From positions 1-40,074 of the forward strand of contig UQVZ01000030.1 of NCBI GenBank assembly GCA_900544675.1: a stretch of 40,074 bases of DNA, given 5' to 3'. Shown piece after piece: positions 32,533-40,074 of this stretch (position 1 is the stretch's first letter; every line of letters starts with the position of its first letter). A program made the translations under genes and the position numbers. The notes under the pieces were generated by a model that was not told the origin of the DNA, made no database searches, and saw only the letters and a list, made by a program, of their open reading frames with translations. This stretch comes from an uncultured Bacteroides sp. Lineage in GTDB: Bacteria > Bacteroidota > Bacteroidia > Bacteroidales > Bacteroidaceae.

Positions 32533-33705
32533 ATGCAATATAACTTTGATGAACAGATAGACCGTCGCGGCACGGATGCCGAGAAACTGGACGGAATGAA
32601 AGAGATTTGGGGAAGAACCGATTTGATTCCCTTGTGGGTGGCGGATATGGATTTTGCCACGCCTCCCTTTGTGGTAGATGCTATACGCCGGCGGTGCGAT
32701 TGTCCGGTGCTGGGTTATACGGCGAAGCCGGACAGCTATTATCAGGCGATTATCCAGTGGGTGGACAACCGCTACGGATTGCCTTTGGAGAAAAACCAGA
32801 TACATTATGTGCCGGGCATTGTGCCGGGATTGGGAATGGCGCTCAACGCTTTTACCTCTCCGGGAGATAAGGTGTTGATTATGCCGCCTGTCTACCATCC
32901 TTTTGCCTGGCTGGTGACACGCAACCGGCGTGAGCTTGTCACCTGTCCGCTGGTATTGGAAAACGGGCATTACCGGATGAATTTGGATTTGTTCCGCCAG
33001 TTGGCAAAAGACGTCAAGGTATGTATCCTCTGCAATCCCCACAATCCCGGAGGAGTGGTGTGGACACGCGAAGAGCTGGAAACCGTAGCCGAAGTATGTG
33101 CCGAGAATAATGTGTTGGTATTTTCCGACGAGATACATGCCGACCTGACACTTCCGCCTTACAAGCATCTGCCTTTTGCGCTGATTTCGAAAGAAGCGCG
33201 CAACCGTTCGGTCACGTTCATGGCTCCGAGCAAGGCTTTCAATATGCCGGGACTGGCAGCTTCGCATGTCCTTATATATAATAAGGAGTTGCTTCACCGC
33301 TTTCATGCTTATTTGGAAGCGGGCGAACTGGATATGGGACACGTGTTCGCGTTTCGTGCGGTAGAAGCTGCCTATTCGCATGGCACCGACTGGCTGGACC
33401 AGTGCATAGCCTATATCCAGGGCAATATCGACTATGTAGACATTTACCTGAAGGAGCGTATGCCCCGTATCAAGGCGATGCGTCCGATGGCATCTTATCT
33501 GATATGGCTGGATTGCCGTGAACTGGGCTTGTCGCAAAAAGAGCTGAACGCGTTTTTTGTAGACAAAGCGGGGCTGGCTTTGAACGACGGGGAGATGTTC
33601 GGCAAAGAAGGTATTGGCTTTATGCGAATGAACGTAGGTTGTCCGCGGGCAGTGGTAGAGCGGGCTATGAAGCAATTGGAAGCAGCCTACAAAGAGTTGG
33701 TTTAA
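32533..33705 (+). CDS. PatB/MalY-family PLP enzyme (C-S beta-lyase or aminotransferase)
   Basis: A 390-residue fold-type I PLP enzyme. The start (NFDEQIDRRGTDAEKLDGM) and IPLWVADMDFATPPFVVDAI are characteristic of the MalY/PatB group, as are VYHPF, CNPHNPGGVVWTREEL and SDEIHADL; PLP binds K234 in APSKAFNMPGL. Members split cystathionine or cysteine (C-S beta-lyase) and some act as aminotransferases. It is divergent from the aromatic operon and probably serves sulfur amino-acid metabolism; the exact substrate is open. It has its own promoter and a hairpin follows. Confidence 0.9.
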   Translation: MQYNFDEQIDRRGTDAEKLDGMKEIWGRTDLIPLWVADMDFATPPFVVDAIRRRCDCPVLGYTAKPDSYYQAIIQWVDNRYGLPLEKNQIHYVPGIVPGLGMALNAFTSPGDKVLIMPPVYHPFAWLVTRNRRELVTCPLVLENGHYRMNLDLFRQLAKDVKVCILCNPHNPGGVVWTREELETVAEVCAENNVLVFSDEIHADLTLPPYKHLPFALISKEARNRSVTFMAPSKAFNMPGLAASHVLIYNKELLHRFHAYLEAGELDMGHVFAFRAVEAAYSHGTDWLDQCIAYIQGNIDYVDIYLKERMPRIKAMRPMASYLIWLDCRELGLSQKELNAFFVDKAGLALNDGEMFGKEGIGFMRMNVGCPRAVVERAMKQLEAAYKELV

Positions 33706-33780
33706 AACTGTTTTATATATCTTTCTAATCGTACTGGTGGATTGTGTAATTGTACAGTTTCGTTCCCCTATCACAAATAG

Positions 33781-33812
33781 GGAAGTCCCTACAGACAGAT
33801 GGGGACTTTCTG
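33781..33812 (+). terminator. Probable terminator behind the PatB/MalY gene
   Basis: AAGTCCC (33783-33789) pairs with GGGACTT (33802-33808); only a short T stretch follows, so it may be weak. Confidence 0.55.
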
Positions 33813-33843
33813 TTGTGAGGGGAATTTTCTTCTTCTATTTTTG
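33812..33843 (+). promoter_or_regulatory. Promoter of the basic secreted protein gene
   Basis: TATTTTTG (33836-33843) with GTTG (33812-33815) 20 bp upstream, three of four bases of the -33 box. Start near 33850, 21 nt before the ATG. Confidence 0.6.
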
Positions 33844-33870
33844 TAACAAGAAATTAAAATCCTTACCAGT

Positions 33871-34779
33871 ATGAAGACAAGAAACTGTTTTTGGAGCCTG
33901 CTCCTTCTCGTTTGTTGCCTGGCATCGCCGGCAATGGCTTCCGGTTTGGGTGATATCCGCATCAATGCCCGTTTTCTTACCGACCGGATGGCGTTTGAGC
34001 TGAACTTGACTCAGACGCAGTATAATGACCTGTACGAAATCAATTACGATTTCTTCCATTGCGTTGACCCCTACGTAGCGGCTATGGCGCGTAGGGAAGT
34101 CTATGCGTTGGATGTTTATTACCGTTACCTGGACGAGCGCAACGATGATTTGCGCTGGATTCTTTCCAATGCCGAGTATGTGCGCTTCATGGCATTGGAT
34201 TATTTCTTCCGTCCGGTATATGCCGTAAACAATGTGTGTTATCTGCGCATTTATCAGGTGTATCCCAACCGTACGTTTTTTTACTTCGGACGTCCGGCCC
34301 ATTATCTGACCTATTGTGGCGGTCACAGCCGGCATCATTGTGGAGGCAGGAGTTTCTATCAGGGGCGCTATCCCAAAGTGTATCGCCATACGATGTATCG
34401 GGGTGATTTCCGTTGTCGTCCCGATTTCCGGAAACACGATTTCATCGTAGGTCGTCCTCCGAAAGGTCCTGGTTATCATTTCACACACGTTCAGCCTCCG
34501 CGTCCGGATGTAGGAGCGGGAAGACCTCATATACCGGACAGGCGTCCGATAGCCAACCCTGGTCGACCCGGTTATAAGCCGGACAAACATCCTGCAGTAA
34601 AGCCGGGACGTCCGTCTAAACCGGACAAACGTCCGGTGATGAAACCCAATCGTCCTGTTAAACCGGGCAAGCATCCGGCAGTTAAACCGCCACGGAAAGA
34701 CCGGAAGCCGCAAGCCCGTCCGCGTCCGGGCAGGAATGTGTCGAAAGAAAGAGGAGACAGATTCTTGCGTAAAACCTGA
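33871..34779 (+). CDS. Secreted basic protein with Pro/Lys/Arg-rich repetitive tail, unknown function
   Basis: A 302-residue protein with a signal peptide (Ala-Met-Ala near residue 23). Residues 25-125 are helical and begin LGDIRINARFLTDRMAFELN, followed by TQTQYNDLYEIN; this faintly recalls LTxxQ/Spy-like periplasmic helical proteins. A His/Cys/Tyr-rich middle (CGGHSRHHCGG, about 150-160) could bind metal. From about residue 215 it consists of degenerate repeats of KPDKHPAVKPGRP and KPDKRPVMKPNRP, a strongly cationic, extended tail that might hold acidic polymers or lipopolysaccharide. No family recognised. It precedes the AsmA/GT51 fusion, which has its own promoter. Confidence 0.8.
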   Translation: MKTRNCFWSLLLLVCCLASPAMASGLGDIRINARFLTDRMAFELNLTQTQYNDLYEINYDFFHCVDPYVAAMARREVYALDVYYRYLDERNDDLRWILSNAEYVRFMALDYFFRPVYAVNNVCYLRIYQVYPNRTFFYFGRPAHYLTYCGGHSRHHCGGRSFYQGRYPKVYRHTMYRGDFRCRPDFRKHDFIVGRPPKGPGYHFTHVQPPRPDVGAGRPHIPDRRPIANPGRPGYKPDKHPAVKPGRPSKPDKRPVMKPNRPVKPGKHPAVKPPRKDRKPQARPRPGRNVSKERGDRFLRKT

Positions 34780-34795
34780 GGATGATGTATCTTTG
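34764..34795 (+). promoter_or_regulatory. Promoter of the AsmA-like/GT51 gene
   Basis: CTTG (34764-34767), 20-bp spacer and TATCTTTG (34788-34795). It overlaps the end of the preceding gene; start near 34802. Confidence 0.6.
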
Positions 34796-34824
34796 TCGGT
34801 GTTAGGTACTTAGTAAAACCGGAT

Positions 34825-36741
34825 ATGATTACATTGAAACGAATCGGAATCGTCATAGCCTTGCTCGCGATACTCTCGGGGGCAGGGCTTTTTTTGTTGC
34901 GTGGCACTTTGCTGCGTCAGGTAGCCAAGGAGAAGATGGAAGCCTGTGCGGCCCGTTACGGCTTGCAGGTGAGTTATGCTTCGTTGAAGATGCCTTCGCT
35001 TTCTACGGTTCGTGTAGAAGGATTGAGTGTCGTGCCGGTTCAAAGCGATACCTTGCTTAAGATAGCTTCGGCAAAGATTGAACTGGAGCTTGGACAATTG
35101 CTTCGGGGTAACCTGTCGGTAAAGCGTATGGAGACAGAAGGGCTGGCGTGTACCTTTGTCAAGCAAGGCACTCAGTCAAATTACGATTTTCTTTTCCGCC
35201 GTTCGCAGGTGACACAAGGCGGACCGGTTTCTTCTTTCGGATATCATGAAAGGGTAGAGAAAGCATTGGCATGGTTGTTCCGTTTGCTTCCCGATGAGGC
35301 TGAGCTGCGTCATACGACCTTGGCGGGTGAACGCGATTCGTTGCAGACTTGTTTCTATATTCCCGAGTTCATCCTTGATGAACAGAAGTTCCTTTCTGAG
35401 GTAGAAGTGACCGAAGGGAATAGGCAGGGAAGATGGAGGATAGCAGGCGCGTTTGACGGAAACGCGCGCTTGATAGAGGGAAGCTTAACTTCTGCCGATA
35501 GAGACCGGGTAGTGATGCCTTATATTCTCCCGCATTACCGGGCGATGGTAGCATTCGATTCGATAGCTTTCAGTCTGAAGCAAGCAACCTCTTCTGTTAA
35601 AGAGCAGACGCTGTGGGGCAGTGCCGAAGTAGGCGGCTTGGAAGTGCATCATGCAGCTTTATCGCCCGATACCATCGGACTGGATAATGCCAAGGTCAGT
35701 TATGTGGTTCGGGTAGGAGAGCGTTCAGTCGAGTTGGACAGTGCCACTACAGTCCGGTTCAATCGCCTTTCGTTTCATCCGTTTATACGTGCCGAGAAGA
35801 CTGGCAAGTGGCATTTTACGGCATCTGTTCATCGTCCGCCTTTCCCCGCGCAAGATTTGTTCGCCTCGCTTCCGTCCGCTTTGTTCAGCCATTTGCAGGG
35901 ATTGCAGGCGGAAGGGGAGTTGAGTTACGACCTCCGTGTCGATATCGATTTCAATAGGTTGGACAGCCTGAAGTTTTCTTCCGATTTGCGTGGGCACGGT
36001 TTCCGTATCCGTCGGATGGGAGCAACCGACCTGACCCGGATGAGTGAGGAGTTCGAATATACGGCATACGAGCACGACCAACCCGTGCGTACCTTTGCTA
36101 TCGGTCCGTCCAATCCGAACTTTCGTCCGCTTTCGCGTATCTCTCCTTTGCTTCAGATGGCTATCATGCAGTCGGAAGACGGGAGCTTTTATTATCACGA
36201 CGGTTTCTATCCCGGCGCTATTCAGGAGGCTTTGGCATACGACTTACAACAGGGGCGTTTTGCCCGGGGTGGAAGTTCCATTACGATGCAATTGGTAAAG
36301 AATGTCTTCCTGAATCGTCATAAGAACATTGCCCGTAAGTTGGAAGAAGCCTTGATGGTATGGCTCATCGAGTCGCAACATCTTACTTCGAAAGAACGTA
36401 TGTACGAAGTCTATCTGAATATCATCGAATGGGGACCGTTGGTTTATGGGGCAGCCGAAGCCTGCCGTTTCTATTTCGAGAAAGAACCTTCCAATCTGAC
36501 GGTAAGTGAAGCCATCTTTTTAGCGTCCATCATTCCCAAGCCGAAACATTTCCGCTCGGTGTTCAATCCCGATGCTACCTTGCGTGAGAATCAGTTGGAA
36601 TATTACCGTGTCATAGCCCGTCGCCTTGCCGTCAAAGGTTTGATGACGGAAGAAGAGGCGGAAAATTTTGTTCCGGATGTGCAGATAAAGGGAGAAGCCC
36701 GCCGGCTGGTGTTGGCTAACGAAGAAGATACAATTCCCTAG
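34825..36741 (+). CDS. Peptidoglycan glycosyltransferase (GT51) with AsmA-like N-terminal region
   Basis: A 638-residue, single-span inner-membrane protein (span about residues 7-25). Residues 30-420 are a beta-rich periplasmic region resembling AsmA-type repeats (ARYGLQVSYASLKMPSLSTV, IASAKIELELGQLLRGNLSV). The GT51 transglycosylase domain occupies about 440-610 with all conserved blocks: EDGSFYYHDGF (E451 of the QSED motif), RGGSSITMQLVKN (about 482), RKLEEALMVWLIE and EVYLNIIEWG. It should polymerise lipid II glycan strands. There is no transpeptidase domain, unlike class A penicillin-binding proteins. MtgA-like enzymes lack the long N-terminal region, so this fusion is unusual outside Bacteroidetes. 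Confidence 0.88.
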   Translation: MITLKRIGIVIALLAILSGAGLFLLRGTLLRQVAKEKMEACAARYGLQVSYASLKMPSLSTVRVEGLSVVPVQSDTLLKIASAKIELELGQLLRGNLSVKRMETEGLACTFVKQGTQSNYDFLFRRSQVTQGGPVSSFGYHERVEKALAWLFRLLPDEAELRHTTLAGERDSLQTCFYIPEFILDEQKFLSEVEVTEGNRQGRWRIAGAFDGNARLIEGSLTSADRDRVVMPYILPHYRAMVAFDSIAFSLKQATSSVKEQTLWGSAEVGGLEVHHAALSPDTIGLDNAKVSYVVRVGERSVELDSATTVRFNRLSFHPFIRAEKTGKWHFTASVHRPPFPAQDLFASLPSALFSHLQGLQAEGELSYDLRVDIDFNRLDSLKFSSDLRGHGFRIRRMGATDLTRMSEEFEYTAYEHDQPVRTFAIGPSNPNFRPLSRISPLLQMAIMQSEDGSFYYHDGFYPGAIQEALAYDLQQGRFARGGSSITMQLVKNVFLNRHKNIARKLEEALMVWLIESQHLTSKERMYEVYLNIIEWGPLVYGAAEACRFYFEKEPSNLTVSEAIFLASIIPKPKHFRSVFNPDATLRENQLEYYRVIARRLAVKGLMTEEEAENFVPDVQIKGEARRLVLANEEDTIP

Positions 36742-36765
36742 CGGATACGGTTTATCGTTTTTTGA

Positions 36766-36836
36766 ACACAAAGACACAGAGGCACAAAGTCTTATATTAT
36801 AATTTCTCTATGACTCTGTGTCTCTGTGTTTTTTAT
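36766..36836. terminator. Bidirectional terminator built from 8-bp repeats
   Basis: Three octamers on the left (ACACAAAG, ACACAGAG, GCACAAAG, 36766-36789) and two on the right (CTCTGTGT twice, 36814-36829) form an inverted repeat: 36774-36791 pairs with 36812-36829 at 16 of 18 positions, followed by six Ts. It separates the converging GT51 and ROK genes. Confidence 0.85.
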
Positions 36837-36857
36837 GTTTATGACATTATGTACAGA

Positions 36858-37838
36858 TTAGAATTCGGCTTTCTTGGCTTCCCAGCCCAATGCACTGGCA
36901 CCCAATACGGCTGCATCAGCATCTTTCAGTTGAGAGAGGAGCAATTTGGTTTTGCCTTTGTAGATATTCAGTACATTGTCTTCCATCGCTTTCTGGATAG
37001 GCTTCATGATATAATCGCCCGATTTAGCTAAACCGCCAAAGAGAATGATGGCTTCGGGGCTGGAGAAAGCAATGAAGTTGGCAAGTGCGCGTCCCAGGAT
37101 ATCGCCTGTGTATTGGAAGATGTCCAGTGCCAGCTTGTCACCTTTTACGGCAGCGTCGTAAACGTCTTTCGACTGGATTTCTTCTGCCGGAACATTGCGC
37201 AAGATACTCGGTTCGGAACGAGCTACGAGGAATTCGCGTGCCGTACGTGCCACACCTGTAGCCGAGCAGTAAGTTTCCAGACAGCCCTTGCGTCCGCATC
37301 CGCAGTTACGTCCTTCTTTATCTACGATGACGTGTCCCAATTCGCCGGCAAATCCGTCGTGGCCGTAAATCAACTGGCCGTTGATGACGATACCGCTTCC
37401 TACGCCTGTTCCCAGCGTAATCATGATGAAGTCTTTCATGCCGCGTGCAGCTCCGTAGGTCATTTCGCCGATAGCGGCTGCATTAGCGTCGTTGGTCAGT
37501 GCCGTAGGGATGCCCAGACGCTCTTCGAACATCGCTGCCAGAGGGATGATGCCTTTCCAAGGCAAGTTGGGTGCAAATTCAATGGTTCCGCTATAATAAT
37601 TGCCGTTAGGTGCGCCTATACCCACTCCTTTAATCTTTTCGGGTCCGCCGAACTGTTCCAGCAGGGGAAGCATTTTTTCGCATACGGCATCTACATATTC
37701 TTCTACTTTCTCGAATTGGTGTGTTTTGATGGAATCAGAAGCCAATACGGTTCCGCGTGAGTCTACAACTCCGAATACGGTGTTTGTTCCGCCAATGTCC
37801 ATACCTACCACGTAGGATTTTTCCATGTTTGTTGTCAT
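36858..37838 (-). CDS. ROK-family sugar kinase, probably glucokinase
   Basis: A 326-residue kinase. The ATP-binding start is VVGMDIGGTNTVFGVVD, the catalytic base lies in LTNDANAAAIGE, and the second phosphate loop is TLGTGVGSGI. The ROK zinc site is complete: the His of GELGHVIV with the Cys residues in CGCGRKGCLETYCS. ROK enzymes of this size in Bacteroides phosphorylate glucose or N-acetylglucosamine; ENAxxE-type residues do not decide between them. Start at 37838 or four codons later. It has a perfect promoter and is a single-gene unit. Confidence 0.92.
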   Translation of the reverse strand: MTTNMEKSYVVGMDIGGTNTVFGVVDSRGTVLASDSIKTHQFEKVEEYVDAVCEKMLPLLEQFGGPEKIKGVGIGAPNGNYYSGTIEFAPNLPWKGIIPLAAMFEERLGIPTALTNDANAAAIGEMTYGAARGMKDFIMITLGTGVGSGIVINGQLIYGHDGFAGELGHVIVDKEGRNCGCGRKGCLETYCSATGVARTAREFLVARSEPSILRNVPAEEIQSKDVYDAAVKGDKLALDIFQYTGDILGRALANFIAFSSPEAIILFGGLAKSGDYIMKPIQKAMEDNVLNIYKGKTKLLLSQLKDADAAVLGASALGWEAKKAEF

Positions 37839-37871
37839 GACATTAAATCGTTTAAAGGTTAGTTATGAGAA

Positions 37872-37903
37872 CAAAAGTAAACAATCGGGTAGAATGGAGC
37901 AAA
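37872..37903 (-). promoter_or_regulatory. Promoter of the ROK kinase gene (perfect consensus)
   Basis: On the minus strand, TTTG (37900-37903), 20-bp spacer and TACTTTTG (37872-37879). Start near 37865, 27 nt before the ATG. Confidence 0.85.
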
Positions 37904-37996
37904 TTTTTAGTGAATTTATTTAAGGCGTTTCGTAACTTTTTATACCTTAGCGGCGTCTAAACGGACAGAAACCAAAGAAAAAACAGCATTTTGCGT

Positions 37997-38716
37997 ATGA
38001 TACAACTAAAGGATATAAACAAGACTTATCACAACGGTGCTCCGCTCCATGTCTTAAAGGGTATCAATCTGACCATCGGCAAAGGAGAGTTTGTCTCTAT
38101 CATGGGAGCTTCCGGCTCGGGAAAATCCACCTTATTAAATATATTAGGCATTCTGGACAATTATGATTCGGGGGAATATTACCTGAACGGCGTACTTATC
38201 AAAAATCTGAGCGAGACACGTGCCGCAGAGTACCGCAACCGGATGATCGGGTTCATCTTTCAGTCGTTCAATCTGATTTCATTTAAGAACGCGATGGAAA
38301 ACGTGGCGCTTCCTCTGTTTTATCAAGGGGTGAACCGGAAGAAACGTAACGAGCTGGCAATGGAATATCTTGATAAATTAGGATTGAAGGATTGGGCGCA
38401 CCACATGCCCAATGAACTTTCCGGCGGACAGAAGCAGCGTGTAGCCATTGCCCGTGCCTTGATATCGAAGCCGCAAATCATCCTTGCCGATGAGCCTACG
38501 GGTGCGCTGGACAGCAAGACTTCGGTAGAGGTGATGAACATCCTGAAAGACCTGCACGACCGGGAAGGGCTGACCATCGTAGTCGTCACGCACGAGAGCG
38601 GCGTGGCTAACCAGACGAACAAGATTATCCATATCAAGGACGGCGTTATCGAACGCATTGAAGACAACATCGACCATCATGCTTCGCCTTTCGGGCAAAA
38701 CGGTTTCATGAAATAA
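37997..38716 (+). CDS. MacB/LolD-type ABC transporter ATP-binding protein
   Basis: The ATG at 37997 (MIQLKDINKTYHNG, 239 residues) is preferred to a TTG two codons upstream because family members begin at this point. It carries Walker A GASGSGKST, signature LSGGQKQRVAIARAL, Walker B IILADEPTGALD and the switch His in VVTHE. This set is typical of MacB/LolD-type ATPases, which drive mechanotransmission across the envelope and do not pump through the membrane channel directly. The permease follows 23 bp downstream. The upstream region has only a partial -7 match (TACCTTAG, 37943-37950). Confidence 0.93.
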   Translation: MIQLKDINKTYHNGAPLHVLKGINLTIGKGEFVSIMGASGSGKSTLLNILGILDNYDSGEYYLNGVLIKNLSETRAAEYRNRMIGFIFQSFNLISFKNAMENVALPLFYQGVNRKKRNELAMEYLDKLGLKDWAHHMPNELSGGQKQRVAIARALISKPQIILADEPTGALDSKTSVEVMNILKDLHDREGLTIVVVTHESGVANQTNKIIHIKDGVIERIEDNIDHHASPFGQNGFMK

Positions 38717-38739
38717 GTAAACTCTATTCGTTGTAATCC

Positions 38740-39990
38740 ATGATTGACTTGATACAAGAAATATACGGCACCATCATGCGCAACAAGCTGCGCACGGCAT
38801 TGACGGGGTTTTCCGTGGCATGGGGTATCTTTATGCTGATTGTCTTGCTGGGTGCCGGTAACGGACTGATACATGCTTTCGAAGGACAATCGGAAGACAT
38901 GATGATGAATTCGATGCAAATCTTCCCGGGTTCTACCTCAAAACCTTTCCGGGGAATGCAGGAAGGAAGAAGCATTTCGCTGGATAACCGTGACATGGAG
39001 TTGAGCGCGACAGCTTTTCCCGACTATGTCATTACGGCGGGTGCTACAGTGAGCCAGAGCAGCGTAACGCTCAGTTACGGGAAAGAATTTCTGAGCATCG
39101 GGGTAGACGGTGTATTTCCTAATTATCCCGAGTTGGCAGCCGTGAAGCTGAAAGAAGGACGTTTCATCAATGAGCGTGATATGGAAGAGCGGCGCAAGGT
39201 GATGATTCTTCACGAAAAGACAGTGGGCATGCTTTTTCCTCACGAACAGCCCATCGGGAAAAACATCAATGCCGGCGGAGTGGTTTATCAGATAGTCGGC
39301 GTATATAAAGACCAGAACAGCTTTTCGCCGACGGCACTGGTGCCTTTCACTACGCTTCAGGCGGTGTATGCCAAAGGGGACAGCATCGACAACATTACCT
39401 TTACCACTAAGGGGTTGACAAACGAGCAGGATAACGAGGCTTTCGAAGCCGATTACCGCCGTATGCTGGGAGGGCAGAAGCAGTTCGACCCGACCGATGA
39501 CGGAGCTATCTGGATATGGAACCGCTTCACCCAGTATCTCCAGCAGCAGACGGCTACTCAAATCCTGCATATCGCCATTTGGGTAATTGGTATCTTCACT
39601 CTGTTGAGCGGTATCGTAGGCGTGAGTAACATCATGCTGATAACGGTGCGCGAACGTACGCACGAGTTCGGCATCCGCAAGGCATTGGGAGCCAAACCGA
39701 TGTCTATCCTTTGGTTGATTATCTCGGAAAGTGTGACGATTACCACTTTTTTCGGATACCTCGGCATGGTGGCTGGCATTGCCGTAACGGAATATATGAA
39801 TGTAGTGGCAGGTAAGCAGACCATGGACATGGGAGTATTCTCGATGACCTTCTTCGAGAATCCTACGGTAGACCTCTCTATTGCCATCGAAGCTACTTTG
39901 ACTTTGATTATAGCCGGAACGCTGGCAGGGCTTTTCCCTGCCTTGAAAGCGGTGAAAATCCGTCCGATAGAAGCGTTGAGGGCAGAATGA
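38740..39990 (+). CDS. MacB/FtsX-type ABC transporter permease
   Basis: A 416-residue protein with one N-terminal span (about 21-42), a large periplasmic MacB_PCD domain (about 50-265) and three C-terminal spans (about 282-305, 325-355 and 380-402) of the FtsX domain, ending IRPIEALRAE. Blocks such as KLRTALTGFSVAWGIFMLIV and VGVSNIMLITVRERTHEFGI followed by RKALGAKP are diagnostic. With the ATPase just upstream it forms a tripartite-type exporter or envelope transducer; no periplasmic adaptor is visible before the window ends. Octamer repeats begin 5 bp after its stop. Confidence 0.93.
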   Translation: MIDLIQEIYGTIMRNKLRTALTGFSVAWGIFMLIVLLGAGNGLIHAFEGQSEDMMMNSMQIFPGSTSKPFRGMQEGRSISLDNRDMELSATAFPDYVITAGATVSQSSVTLSYGKEFLSIGVDGVFPNYPELAAVKLKEGRFINERDMEERRKVMILHEKTVGMLFPHEQPIGKNINAGGVVYQIVGVYKDQNSFSPTALVPFTTLQAVYAKGDSIDNITFTTKGLTNEQDNEAFEADYRRMLGGQKQFDPTDDGAIWIWNRFTQYLQQQTATQILHIAIWVIGIFTLLSGIVGVSNIMLITVRERTHEFGIRKALGAKPMSILWLIISESVTITTFFGYLGMVAGIAVTEYMNVVAGKQTMDMGVFSMTFFENPTVDLSIAIEATLTLIIAGTLAGLFPALKAVKIRPIEALRAE

Positions 39991-39994
39991 TGAT

Positions 39995-40074
39995 AATGTG
40001 CCAATGATGATAATGTGCGAATGTGCCAATGTGCAAATGTGCCAATGTGCAAATGTGCCAATGTGCAAATGTGC
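39995..40074. repeat. Tandem 8-bp units (AATGTGCN), running off the window
   Basis: Ten units, all octamers except one 9-bp variant (AATGATGAT) and the last, which is cut by the window edge. Later ones alternate AATGTGCC and AATGTGCA. It is the same repeat family as at 26524-26659 and again begins directly after a stop codon. Confidence 0.9.

Noticed and set aside
32479..33774. Minus strand ORF (431 codons) opposite the PatB/MalY gene
   Set aside because: Shadow of a clear PLP enzyme; Arg/His/Gln-rich without motifs.
38938..40068. Minus strand ORF (376 codons) opposite the MacB-type permease
   Set aside because: Shadow frame; it begins inside the octamer repeats and shows no family motif.

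Overview
The window looks like chromosomal DNA of a gut Bacteroidales bacterium (Bacteroides/Phocaeicola type). The evidence is repeated promoters of the Bacteroides form (TTTG, 18-20 bp, TAnnTTTG), TonB-dependent receptors with N-terminal carboxypeptidase-regulatory domains, many lipoproteins with SDDD-like starts, a DAHP synthase-chorismate mutase fusion, and almost no Shine-Dalgarno sequences. It is mostly core and metabolic DNA. I see no intact mobile element, only an apparent integration scar beside a tRNA-Ser gene.

Layout. 1-2300 (+): the tail of an FtsX/MacB-type permease, a triple palindrome at a promoter, and a secreted thioredoxin-fold protein. 2396-12521 (-): a complete hmu-type heme operon. 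In transcript order it encodes a two-calycin lipoprotein, a HmuY-like lipoprotein, a HmuR-like TonB receptor, a 42-bp repeat array, a huge CobN-like chelatase (HmuS), then HmuT, an ExbB-like protein (HmuU) and an ExbD-like DUF2149 protein (HmuV). 12756-16493 (-): L-serine dehydratase and MutS2. 16579-17400: two tRNA-Ser genes and a decayed region. 17411-18121 (-): UMP kinase. 18122-19505: a non-coding stretch with candidate structured RNAs, a tiny ORF and an orphan ECF sigma factor. 19598-24469 (-): an exported protein, a glycerophosphodiesterase and an Oar-like TonB receptor. 25017-28055 (+): a GHL10-type glycosidase, an outer-membrane barrel and a lipoprotein. 28128-32400 (-): an aromatic amino-acid operon (leader peptide, pheA, aminotransferase, DAHP synthase/chorismate mutase, tyrA). 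32533-36741 (+): a PatB/MalY enzyme, a basic repeat-tailed secreted protein and an AsmA-like/GT51 fusion. 36858-37838 (-): a ROK sugar kinase. 37997-39990 (+): an ABC ATPase and a MacB-type permease.

Two regions stand out. First, the aromatic operon is preceded by a 29-codon ORF with 13 Phe/Tyr codons, a terminator, and a 9-bp sequence able to disrupt that terminator. This is a textbook-style attenuator, here in a Bacteroidales. Second, in the heme operon the CobN-like enzyme has a membrane segment at each end and should face the periplasm. It is encoded with ExbB/ExbD-like proteins and not with an AAA+ ATPase, so heme handling may be driven by proton-motive force. The 42-bp array inside this operon is bracketed by a perfect 11-bp inverted repeat.

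A further theme is a set of 8-bp-unit tandem repeats with different sequences (21176, 26524, 30080, 36766, 39995), all just past gene ends or between cistrons.
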